From positions 1,612,001 through 1,676,000 of the forward strand of contig OZ006967.1 in the NCBI GenBank assembly GCA_963930955.1: DNA of 64,000 bases. The letters run 5' to 3'. Made by a program: the position numbers and the translations under genes. The notes beneath the pieces were generated by a model. That model did no database searches, was not told the origin of the DNA, and saw nothing but the letters and a program-made list of their open reading frames with translations. The DNA comes from Scatomonas sp963930955. GTDB lineage: Bacteria > Bacillota > Clostridia > Lachnospirales > Lachnospiraceae. Shown here piece after piece: positions 39,889 to 47,595 of this stretch. Position 1 is the first letter of the stretch, and each line of letters begins with the position of its first letter.

Positions 39889-40512
39889 TTATGAATTTTT
39901 CAGAATGACTGTTTCCACCACATCCGAGATGTGCTCGCAGGCATCCATACACTCTTCCAGATATTTGAAGATATCTCTCCATACAATGATCTCTACCGGA
40001 TCTTTGGAGGTGACATGCAGGTTGCGGACGGAATCCATGTACAGCCGGTCGCCGTCTTCCTCCAGACGGTTGATCTCGATCAGGGACTGTTTCAGCTCTT
40101 TGGATTTCTTGAAATTAGAAAATTCCTGCATGGACTCTTTTACTTTTTCGCAGCAGCGGATCACCAGTTTTGCAAAACGGACGGATTCCGGACGGATGGA
40201 GGTTACGTTGCCCATATAGATGCGCAGGACCACATCCTCGATTTTATCGGTAATGTCATCCAGGTACTGGCTGATGGACATAATGTCTTCCCGCTCAATG
40301 GGAGTAATGAAGGCCCGCATCAGTTCTTCCATGAGATCGTGTTTTTTAACGTCTGCCGTGTGCTCTACCTCGTGAATGGCATCGATCCGCTGGCTTAAAT
40401 GCTCCGGATCAAATTCTTCTAATACTTTTTCCAGGATCTTTGCGGCCCGCACTGCGCAGTCGGCGCACTCCACAAAATTGTCAAAATAGATCATATCGCT
40501 TTTTTTGGACAT
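39889..40512 (-). CDS. DUF47 (PhoU-like) family protein
   Basis: ATG 40512 follows GAAGAGG. The 207 residues form the long helices of the DUF47/PhoU_div family (YFDNFVECADCAVRAAKILEKVLEEF, IDAIHEVEHTADVKKHDLMEELM, ITPIEREDIMSISQYLDDITDKIEDV). Such proteins are encoded with PiT phosphate carriers and are thought to regulate them. Here it is 28 bases downstream of the pit gene, which supports that role. Confidence 0.9.
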   Translation of the reverse strand: MSKKSDMIYFDNFVECADCAVRAAKILEKVLEEFDPEHLSQRIDAIHEVEHTADVKKHDLMEELMRAFITPIEREDIMSISQYLDDITDKIEDVVLRIYMGNVTSIRPESVRFAKLVIRCCEKVKESMQEFSNFKKSKELKQSLIEINRLEEDGDRLYMDSVRNLHVTSKDPVEIIVWRDIFKYLEECMDACEHISDVVETVILKNS

Positions 40513-40540
40513 TTTGATACCTCTTCTTAATAAATTATGA

Positions 40541-41596
40541 TTATACAAACAGAGTCATAAATAGCTTGGCCATCAGAAAACCGATTGCGCCGCACCCTGG
40601 AAAGGTCAGGACCCAGGTCAAAACCATTTCCTTTACGACTTTCAGATTAATGGAGGACAGGCGTTTGACGGCGCCTACGCCCATAATCGCAGTGGTTTTT
40701 GTGTGGGTGGTGCTTACCGGAATACCAAAGAGTGAGGAAACCAGCAGGCAGAGAGAGGCTGCTATATCTGCGGAAAAGCCCTGGTATTTTTCAAGTTTTA
40801 CCATATCCATTCCTACAGACTTAATAATCTTCTTGCCTCCCACGCTGGTACCCAGACCCATGACAACTGAGCAGAGGATCATCATCCAGACGGGAAGCAC
40901 AGCTCCCTCTGTGGTATCCTGCCCGTTCATAAGGAAAACTCCCAGCAGCAGCACGCCCATAAATTTCTGACCGTCCTGGGCACCGTGCATAAAAGCGGTC
41001 ATGGAGGCGCTGGCGATCTGGCCATACTTGAAAAAGGTATTGGACTTGCGCCGGTCAAATCCCCGGCAGATAATGGTCGTAAGCTTACAGACTGCAAATC
41101 CCAGTCCGAAACCGAGAAGGGCTGAAAGCAGCAGACCGTAAATTACCTTCACCCACTCGCTGCCGTTGATGCCGGACAGACTGCTCTGCAGGGCAATGGC
41201 CGCACCGGAAAGACCGGCGATCAAAGCATGGCTTTCACTGGTGGGTATTCCGAAGTACCAGGCGGCCACCGCCCAGACCACAATAGCTACCAGAGCCGCG
41301 CACAGTGCAACCAAAGCGCTTTCGTTGTCACTGTTGAAATTTACCATGTCTTTGATGGTCATGGCTACCGAAGAGTTGATCATGGTCATCACCAGGACGC
41401 CAAGAAAATTAAACGCGGCGGCCATAAGAATGGCAGGCTTTGCCTCCATGCAGCGGGTGGTGACACAGGTTGCGATGGCGTTGGGAGCATCGGTCCAGCC
41501 GTTGACAAATATAACGGCTAGTGTCAAAATGACAGAGACCATCAGCATGGGGGTTGAGGTTACCTGCTCCCAAAAGACTAGAAAAGATGTGTCCAT
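40541..41596 (-). CDS. Inorganic phosphate transporter (PiT family)
   Basis: The 351-residue membrane protein has the repeated PHO4 signature GWTDAPNAIATCVTTRCM near the N-terminus and QIASASMTAFMHGAQDGQKFMGV in the middle, plus VSTTHTKTTAIMGVGA near the end. PiT carriers move metal-phosphate or phosphate with H+ or Na+. With the DUF47 gene it forms a two-gene operon. An extended -10 (TGTTATAAT, minus strand, 41645-41637) lies about 40 bases upstream of the start. Confidence 0.93.
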   Translation of the reverse strand: MDTSFLVFWEQVTSTPMLMVSVILTLAVIFVNGWTDAPNAIATCVTTRCMEAKPAILMAAAFNFLGVLVMTMINSSVAMTIKDMVNFNSDNESALVALCAALVAIVVWAVAAWYFGIPTSESHALIAGLSGAAIALQSSLSGINGSEWVKVIYGLLLSALLGFGLGFAVCKLTTIICRGFDRRKSNTFFKYGQIASASMTAFMHGAQDGQKFMGVLLLGVFLMNGQDTTEGAVLPVWMMILCSVVMGLGTSVGGKKIIKSVGMDMVKLEKYQGFSADIAASLCLLVSSLFGIPVSTTHTKTTAIMGVGAVKRLSSINLKVVKEMVLTWVLTFPGCGAIGFLMAKLFMTLFV

Positions 41597-41949
41597 GTTT
41601 GTTATCCCCTATCATAAATGGTAATATTGCAGAAGTATTATAACATGGTTTGTTAAGAAATGGGAAAGAAAAACGAAAAATTAAGTAAAAAATGTCGCCG
41701 TGTTTTTGTCTTTTATATTATATAATGGATAAAAAAAGGGGATTTGGAAAAAAATACCTCAGAAAAAAGGAGGGCCAGCACCCCCTGGGGGAGTACTGGC
41801 ATATGAAAAAGAAAATTATATATGAAAAAGTCAGTAAGCTTTTGTTTGAATTTATCTTATCGGATAAGTATGAGAAAAGTATGAGTGGCTTTTGAAAGAT
41901 TTGTGAAATGTTTGTTTCTAAAATATGAACAGACGAAAGATGGTGGAAT
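41597..41949. other. AT-rich intergenic region with SD, hairpin and a 30-codon frame
   Basis: This 353-base stretch holds the pit promoter, a TATAAT at 41721 without a good -35, an AAGGAGG at 41767-41773, an imperfect hairpin at 41774-41800 and a 30-codon frame from ATG 41803 to 41895 (MKKKIIYEKVSKLLFEF...). The hairpin lies exactly between ribosome site and ATG. Coding is not proven. Confidence 0.4.
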
Positions 41950-43743
41950 GTGAAAAGAGTTTTTAAATTTGCGGTACAGATTCTCAAAAAAAATTTTGCT
42001 GCTCTTCTGTTCTTCGAGCTTTCTTTTCGAGCGCTGACAGCTGTTTTTTTGCTTCGGACCGGACAGTGGATCCTGGACAGGCTCCTGGAATATCAGGGCT
42101 ACAGTTATCTGACGGCGGATAATTATGAACGTTTTATGAAACATCCTTTGACGGCGCTGACTATCCTGCTTCTGGTCCTGCTGACACTGTTGGCGCTTCT
42201 GTTTGAGAGCTGTGCAGTTCTGAGAGGATTTGAAAAAGGCTGGAAAAAGGAAAGGACGACCCTGCCTGCAATGATACGGGAGGGGTGTGCCGGTTCGATA
42301 GCTGTAATCAGGCAGTTTCCGCTGAAATGGATCCTGTATATGGCCGGTGCCGCTCCCTTTTTAATGCTGCATCTGTGTCTGTGGGAAATCTCCCGGGGCA
42401 AATTAGCTGCGGTAAGTCTTCAGAAATTGTCCCAGGTGATACCGGTTCCGGTGTTGGCAGGAATCTTTTCCGCAGCTTTCCTGCTGTCTATGCTCTGGTC
42501 TTTCCATCTGCCCCAGTGTCTTCTGCGGCTGGAGAGCAGAAAAAATTTCCGGGGGAAAAGAAACAGGTCAGAAATTGCAGGCGCTCTGCTGGTTCAGATC
42601 CTGGTGTTTGCGTTGGTGCTGGTTCTGTTTCTGGCGGCCATCGCCGTTATGACAGCCGGGGTCAGATTCGGGCGGGGCCAGGGAAGCCAGGTCAGCGCAG
42701 TGCTGATTTACGGCGGATGGATCCGCCAGGCTTCCGGCATAGCAGCTGGGGGCCTGGGAGTAACCGCTTCCCTTTTGTACGTGTATGTTCTGTTTGCCGG
42801 TTCGGAAAAGACAGAGCGGCCGGTTCCCCGGATTTTCCGAAAGCTCCCCCGGGAAGGCCAGAGCCGGCCGGAGAGAAAACAGGGAATGGCAGGGCTGCTG
42901 ACCGCTTTGATTCTGGCCTTGGAAAGTCTGCTGGTCCTGACCGCCATTGGGGACAGCGTTCCGGATAAAACTCTGGGAGGAAGCGGCGTTGCGGTGACTG
43001 CTCATCGGGGAGGGGCAAGATTTGCTCCGGAAAATACTCTCAGCGCAATGGAAACTGCCGTGGAAGCTCTGGCAGATTACGCGGAGATCGATGTGCAGGA
43101 AACAAAGGACGGAGAGATCGTGCTGCTTCATGATACGAATTTGAAACGAGTTACAGGACTGAATGCAAATATCTGGGAGCTGTCTTATCAGGAGGTAAGC
43201 CAGCTGGATGCGGGCATTAAATTTCATAAAAAATTCAGAGGGGAAAAAATCCCAACGCTGAGCCAGGTTCTGGAATATTGCCGGGGAAAAATAAGGCTGA
43301 ATATAGAATTGAAATATAATGGACACAACGGCCAGATTGTTCCGAAGGTGGTGAAGATCATAGAGGAATACGGCGGCCAGGACACCTGCGTGATAACTTC
43401 CATGAATTACGGGTATCTGGAACAGGTTAAAGCCCTGAATCCGCAGATCGCAACCGGATACACACTCTCTATGGTGTATGGAAATTTATCTGAAATGAAA
43501 GCGGCGGATTTTTTCAGCGTGAAATATACGTATTTGAATGCTGCCTTTGTGCGCAGAGCCCATGCCCTTGGTAAAGAGGTCTGTGCCTGGACCTTAAACT
43601 ATCAGGGGGATATTCAGAAAATGCTGGACTGCGGTGTGGATAATATTATTACCGATGATCCGGAACTGGTCCGCAGAGTAATCCTGGGAGAACTGGACCT
43701 GCAGCCCTCCTACTGGGATCTGATGGAGTATGCCCTTCGATAG
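41950..43743 (+). CDS. Glycerophosphodiester phosphodiesterase with N-terminal membrane domain
   Basis: Starting at GTG 41950 the protein has 597 residues. About 340 N-terminal residues form a membrane domain of six to seven helices (GPDPase_memb type). The C-terminal GDPD domain has TAHRGGARFAPENTLSA, AEIDVQETKDGEIVLLHD, KIRLNIELKYNG and ICAWTLNYQGDIQKMLDCGVDNIITDDP-type ends, with all catalytic Glu/His/Asp residues visible. It would hydrolyse glycerophosphodiesters, perhaps from lipoteichoic acid, on the membrane. Its TAG stop is the first triplet of a palindromic repeat copy. Confidence 0.92.
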   Translation: MKRVFKFAVQILKKNFAALLFFELSFRALTAVFLLRTGQWILDRLLEYQGYSYLTADNYERFMKHPLTALTILLLVLLTLLALLFESCAVLRGFEKGWKKERTTLPAMIREGCAGSIAVIRQFPLKWILYMAGAAPFLMLHLCLWEISRGKLAAVSLQKLSQVIPVPVLAGIFSAAFLLSMLWSFHLPQCLLRLESRKNFRGKRNRSEIAGALLVQILVFALVLVLFLAAIAVMTAGVRFGRGQGSQVSAVLIYGGWIRQASGIAAGGLGVTASLLYVYVLFAGSEKTERPVPRIFRKLPREGQSRPERKQGMAGLLTALILALESLLVLTAIGDSVPDKTLGGSGVAVTAHRGGARFAPENTLSAMETAVEALADYAEIDVQETKDGEIVLLHDTNLKRVTGLNANIWELSYQEVSQLDAGIKFHKKFRGEKIPTLSQVLEYCRGKIRLNIELKYNGHNGQIVPKVVKIIEEYGGQDTCVITSMNYGYLEQVKALNPQIATGYTLSMVYGNLSEMKAADFFSVKYTYLNAAFVRRAHALGKEVCAWTLNYQGDIQKMLDCGVDNIITDDPELVRRVILGELDLQPSYWDLMEYALR

Positions 43744-43778
43744 CGTCAGTGTACAAGGGGAAGAGGGTTGCCCTTGGA
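43741..43778. repeat. Palindromic repeat, copy 6 (right arm decayed)
   Basis: The left arm TAGCGTCAGTGTACAAGGGG at 43741-43760 is intact and begins with the GDPD stop codon. After AAGAGG only GTTGCCCTTG of the right side is recognisable; the rest has changed to GAAGGGGGCTG. Confidence 0.75.
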
Positions 43779-43796
43779 AGGGGGCTGTGCTATAAT
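43768..43796 (+). promoter_or_regulatory. Promoter of the ftsW-like gene inside the repeat
   Basis: TTGCCC (43768-43773), in the remnant right arm of the repeat, and TATAAT (43791-43796) are 17 bases apart, with TGC before the -10 as an extended element. Confidence 0.65.
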
Positions 43797-43818
43797 CAGG
43801 AAAATAAGGAGTGAGTTT

Positions 43819-44976
43819 ATGCAGGGAGTTACTGCGGGGAAAGCAGCCCGCAGCAGCAGAAAACAAGGCTACTACGACTATAATCTGCTGGCTGTGGTGA
43901 TTATATTAATATGTTTCGGCTTGATGATGCTGTACAGTGCCAGCGCATATGAGGCGTCCAATCAGTTTGGCGACGACATGTATTACTTTGCCAGGCAGGC
44001 ACTGATCAGCGGCGGCGCGGTGTTCATGGCGCTGATGGTGTCCAGACTGAATTACCATGTCTTTATGAAGTTTTCGCCGTACCTTTTCGCTTTGGCGCTG
44101 GTCCTTATGGCAATGGTAAAATATACACCGCTGGGAGTGGAAGCCGGAGGCGCCAGAAGATGGCTGCAGCTGGGGATGCAGTTTCAGCCCTCTGAAATAG
44201 CTAAAATTGCGGTGATTCTGTTCCTGCCGTATGTGATCCTGAAAATGGGAAGGCAGGTGGGGCACGTAAGAGCGGTGGCTCTGCTGCTGTTTCTGGGAAT
44301 CCTCCAGGCTGGCGGCGCCTATTTTTTTACGGATAATCTTAGCACGGCCATTATTATTATGGCGATCAGCTGCGTGATTATTTTTCTGGCTCATCCAAAA
44401 ACCCGGCCGTTTATGATTCTTCTGCTGATCGCGGCGGCAGTGGTGGCGGTGGGACTGTTTATTCTGTATCAGACAGTGGAAAATACCACAGATTTCCGGC
44501 TTCGCCGTATTTTAACCTGGCTGCGGCCGGAAGAGCACCAGGAATCGGGAGGATGGCAGGTACTGCAGGGACTGTATGCCATCGGGTCCGGCGGATTTTT
44601 CGGCAGGGGGCTGGGCAACAGCACCCAGAAGCTTTCTTTTATTCCGGAAGCGCAGAATGATATGATCTTTTCCATCGTCTGTGAAGAGCTGGGGCTGTTT
44701 GGAGCCATTATCCTGCTCCTTCTGTTCGGCTACCTTTTATATCGGTTGTTTTTTATCGCCCAGAACGCTCCGGATCTTTACGGAACTCTGATCGTCAGCG
44801 GTGTTTTTGCGCATATTGCTCTGCAGGTGATCCTGAATATCTGCGTGGTGCTGAACGTAATACCTACTACGGGAGTAACCCTTCCCTTTGTCAGCTATGG
44901 AGGCACATCCATTCTGTTTCTGATGCTGGAAATAGGGGTGGCCCTGAGCGTTGCCAGAAGGATAAAATTGGAGTGA
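43819..44976 (+). CDS. FtsW/RodA/SpoVE family glycan polymerase
   Basis: ATG 43819 has AAGGAG upstream; the protein is 385 residues with about ten membrane helices. FtsW/RodA signatures are FGLMMLYSASAY, GARRWLQLGMQFQPSEIAKIAVI, GGFFGRGLGNSTQKLSFIPEAQNDMIFS and NVIPTTGVTLPFVSYGGTS. SEDS proteins polymerise peptidoglycan together with a class B PBP. Whether this copy serves division, elongation or spore cortex cannot be decided, since no PBP gene is adjacent. Confidence 0.93.
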   Translation: MQGVTAGKAARSSRKQGYYDYNLLAVVIILICFGLMMLYSASAYEASNQFGDDMYYFARQALISGGAVFMALMVSRLNYHVFMKFSPYLFALALVLMAMVKYTPLGVEAGGARRWLQLGMQFQPSEIAKIAVILFLPYVILKMGRQVGHVRAVALLLFLGILQAGGAYFFTDNLSTAIIIMAISCVIIFLAHPKTRPFMILLLIAAAVVAVGLFILYQTVENTTDFRLRRILTWLRPEEHQESGGWQVLQGLYAIGSGGFFGRGLGNSTQKLSFIPEAQNDMIFSIVCEELGLFGAIILLLLFGYLLYRLFFIAQNAPDLYGTLIVSGVFAHIALQVILNICVVLNVIPTTGVTLPFVSYGGTSILFLMLEIGVALSVARRIKLE

Positions 44977-45009
44977 AAAACAGGAGGCCAGAATTTTTTA
45001 AAAGCATAC

Positions 45010-45038
45010 TTGACAAATAGGATATTAACCATTACACT
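45010..45038 (+). promoter_or_regulatory. Promoter of acpP
   Basis: TTGACA at 45010-45015 and TACACT at 45033-45038 are 17 bases apart. Confidence 0.8.
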
Positions 45039-45050
45039 TTGATTGTCAAA
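45038..45050 (+). promoter_or_regulatory. FabT-like operator over the acpP start site
   Basis: TTTGATTGTCAAA is a perfect dyad (TTTGA-N3-TCAAA) immediately after the -10. It fits the FabT box pattern known for fatty acid synthesis genes in Firmicutes. No fabT gene is in the window. Confidence 0.6.
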
Positions 45051-45082
45051 TTATATTGAAACAAATTGGAGGAAAGGGATTT

Positions 45083-45316
45083 ATGTTAGAGAAAATGCGT
45101 CAGATCCTTTCTGAGCAGTTTAACTGCGAGGAGGATTCTATTACGGAAGAAACCAATTTTAAAGATGATCTGGGAGCCGATTCACTGGACCTGTTTGAGT
45201 TGGTGATGGCGCTGGAAGAGGAGTATTCCATTGAGATTCCGGCGGATGACCTGACAAATCTGACAACTGTGGGCGACGTAATCAAGTATCTGAGTGACAA
45301 AGGTGTGGAGGCATAA
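45083..45316 (+). CDS. acpP: Acyl carrier protein
   Basis: The ATG at 45083 has GGAGG upstream; the product is 77 residues. The phosphopantetheine attachment serine is S34 in LGADSLDLFELVMALEEEY. Acidic residues and the C-terminal TVGDVIKYLSD complete the fold. It carries acyl chains in fatty acid synthesis. It stands alone, not within a fab cluster, with a sirtuin-like gene 58 bases downstream. Confidence 0.96.
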   Translation: MLEKMRQILSEQFNCEEDSITEETNFKDDLGADSLDLFELVMALEEEYSIEIPADDLTNLTTVGDVIKYLSDKGVEA

Positions 45317-45373
45317 ATCCACACCTTTCTCTCATTAAACAGGGGTTTTACAGAAATGGAAGGAGGTAAGCGG

Positions 45374-46114
45374 ATGAGTGTTGAATATTTAAAGCAGATT
45401 CTTACAGAGAACAGAGATATCGTCTGCCTGCTGGGCAGAGCCTCGGCAATAGCCGGAGGCTGCGACTTTTACCGGGAGGAATATGCCTATGAGATCGAAA
45501 CCCGGTACGGCCGCTCCCCGGGAGAGATTTTCTCCAGTTCCTTCTATAACAACCGGCCGAAAGCCTTTTACGAATGTTATCGGGAAGAGGTCCTGAAGAA
45601 ACGGGGCGGGCCGGATGAAGTGAACTATGCGCTGAAGCGGATGGAAGACGACGGCCGTCTGCTGGGGATTGTTACCAGAGGATTTTTTAATCATTCCCGG
45701 ATGGTAGGCTGCCGCAATGTGATCCAGCTGTACGGAAATATTGACGCCAATACCTGTCCCCACTGCGGCAGAGTCTATGACGCCAATTATATTCTGGAAC
45801 ATACGCCGCTGCCTTATTGTGAAAACTGCGGTTCCTTAATCTACCCGGGCATAGCCTTGCGGGGAGAGATGCTGGACAATCTGCAGATCACCAAAGCCGC
45901 CGATCTGATTGCCAGGGCCAATGTGCTGCTGGTGCTGGGCACGAATCTCCATTCAAATCTGGGAGAATTAGTGAAGTATTTTAACGGATCGCTGCTGGCT
46001 GTTGTACATAGCAGCGAAGATATGTCCGATCAGAAAGCGGACTGCGTCTGTCTGGGCAATGTGGCTGAGATTATGGGGGCGGCTTACCCGGGCAACCATC
46101 CTCTTGCGGGATAA
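45374..46114 (+). CDS. Sirtuin-fold protein lacking the catalytic histidine
   Basis: ATG 45374 follows GGAGG; the protein is 246 residues. It keeps the zinc motif CPHC (128-131) and CENC (149-152) and the VLLVLGTNL strand of the Rossmann fold. However the GAGxS loop reads LLGRASAIA, the TQNID motif is TRGFFNHS and the ELHG catalytic histidine is QLYGN (Y120). Canonical NAD-dependent deacylation needs that His, so this looks like a non-catalytic or changed sirtuin. CDFYREEYAYEIE corresponds to the usual PDFR region. The gene has no disruptions. Its place between acpP and gltX gives no role. Confidence 0.75.
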   Translation: MSVEYLKQILTENRDIVCLLGRASAIAGGCDFYREEYAYEIETRYGRSPGEIFSSSFYNNRPKAFYECYREEVLKKRGGPDEVNYALKRMEDDGRLLGIVTRGFFNHSRMVGCRNVIQLYGNIDANTCPHCGRVYDANYILEHTPLPYCENCGSLIYPGIALRGEMLDNLQITKAADLIARANVLLVLGTNLHSNLGELVKYFNGSLLAVVHSSEDMSDQKADCVCLGNVAEIMGAAYPGNHPLAG

Positions 46115-46143
46115 GTAAATAAAAATGACAGGGAGAATGAGAC

Positions 46144-47595
46144 ATGACCAGGATTGTTAGAACCAGATTTGCCCCAAGTCCTACGGGGAGAATGCACGTG
46201 GGAAACCTTCGTACGGCGCTGTATGCGTATCTGATCGCAAAACATGCAGGAGGACAGTTTATTCTGCGGATCGAGGATACGGATCAGGAACGTTTTATGG
46301 AAGAAGCGCTGGGAATAATCAACCATACGCTGGAGGAAACGGGACTATCCTACGATGAAGGCCCGGATAAAGACGGGGGCGCAGGTCCTTATGTGCAGAG
46401 TGAACGCTGCCGGCAGGGGATCTATATGAAATATGCCAGGCAGCTGATCCAGCAGGGGGATGCTTACTATTGTTTCTGTGATAAGGAAAGGCTGGAATCC
46501 CTGCGGACCAATGTGGCGGGCAAAGATATCGTTGTCTATGACAAACATTGCCTGCATTTATCCAAGGAAGAAGTGGAGGCGAATCTGGCTGCAGGGAAAC
46601 CCTATGTGATCCGCATGAATATGCCTACGGAGGGAACCACATCCTTCCATGACGAGATTTACGGGAATATTACCGTGGACAATGCGGAACTGGACGATAT
46701 GATCCTGATTAAGTCCGATGGTTACCCCACGTACAATTTTGCCAATGTAGTGGACGATCACCTGATGGGAATCACCCATGTGGTCAGAGGAAACGAGTAT
46801 CTTTCCTCCACTCCGAAATACAACCGGATTTATGAAGCCTTCGGCTGGGAGATTCCTACCTATATTCACTGCCCGCTGATTACAAACGAAGAACATCAGA
46901 AACTCAGCAAGCGGAGCGGCCATTCCTCCTACGAAGATCTGATCGATCAAGGCTTCCTGACGGAGGCAGTGGTAAATTTTGTAGCCCTGCTGGGATGGAG
47001 TCCGGCGGAGGACCGAGAAATTTACAGTCTTCCGGAACTGGTGGAGGCTTTTGATTATACCAGAATCAGCAAGTCGCCGGCTGTTTTCGATATGACTAAG
47101 CTGAAATGGATGAACGGCGAATACATGAAAGCTATGGGAGAGCAGGAGTTTTACGAAAAAGCGCTTCCATATATGAAAAATGTTTTGCCGGGAGAATACG
47201 ATTTTCATAAATTGGCGGCTATGGTCAAGACCCGGATCGAGATCTTTCCGGATATTCCGGAACTGCTGGATTTCTTCCGGGAAGTGCCGGAGTACGATAC
47301 GTCCATGTACAGACATAAGAAGATGAAAACCACAGAAGAAACCTCGTTGGCGGTTCTTCAGGAAACTCTCCCGATTTTAGAGAAACAGCAAGATTACAGC
47401 AATGACGCCCTGTTTGCGGTGCTGTCCGCCTATGGAAAAGAAAAGGGTTATAAGACGGGATATATCATGTGGCCGCTGCGGACGGCCCTGTCCGGTAAAC
47501 AGACCACGCCGGCAGGAGCTACTGAGATCATGGAAATTCTGGGAAGGGATGAATCAGTGGCAAGAATCCGGGCAGCCATTGAAAAACTCAGCTGA
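46144..47595 (+). CDS. gltX: Glutamyl-tRNA synthetase
   Basis: The 483-residue class I synthetase has the HIGH-like motif APSPTGRMHVGNLRTALYAYL, the IEDTDQERF segment, DDHLMGITHVVRGNEYLSSTPK and the KMSKS-like KLSKRSG. The C-terminal anticodon-binding domain is present. It charges tRNA-Glu and probably also tRNA-Gln for later amidation. It starts 29 bases after the sirtuin-like gene and overlaps the helicase gene by one base. Confidence 0.96.
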   Translation: MTRIVRTRFAPSPTGRMHVGNLRTALYAYLIAKHAGGQFILRIEDTDQERFMEEALGIINHTLEETGLSYDEGPDKDGGAGPYVQSERCRQGIYMKYARQLIQQGDAYYCFCDKERLESLRTNVAGKDIVVYDKHCLHLSKEEVEANLAAGKPYVIRMNMPTEGTTSFHDEIYGNITVDNAELDDMILIKSDGYPTYNFANVVDDHLMGITHVVRGNEYLSSTPKYNRIYEAFGWEIPTYIHCPLITNEEHQKLSKRSGHSSYEDLIDQGFLTEAVVNFVALLGWSPAEDREIYSLPELVEAFDYTRISKSPAVFDMTKLKWMNGEYMKAMGEQEFYEKALPYMKNVLPGEYDFHKLAAMVKTRIEIFPDIPELLDFFREVPEYDTSMYRHKKMKTTEETSLAVLQETLPILEKQQDYSNDALFAVLSAYGKEKGYKTGYIMWPLRTALSGKQTTPAGATEIMEILGRDESVARIRAAIEKLS

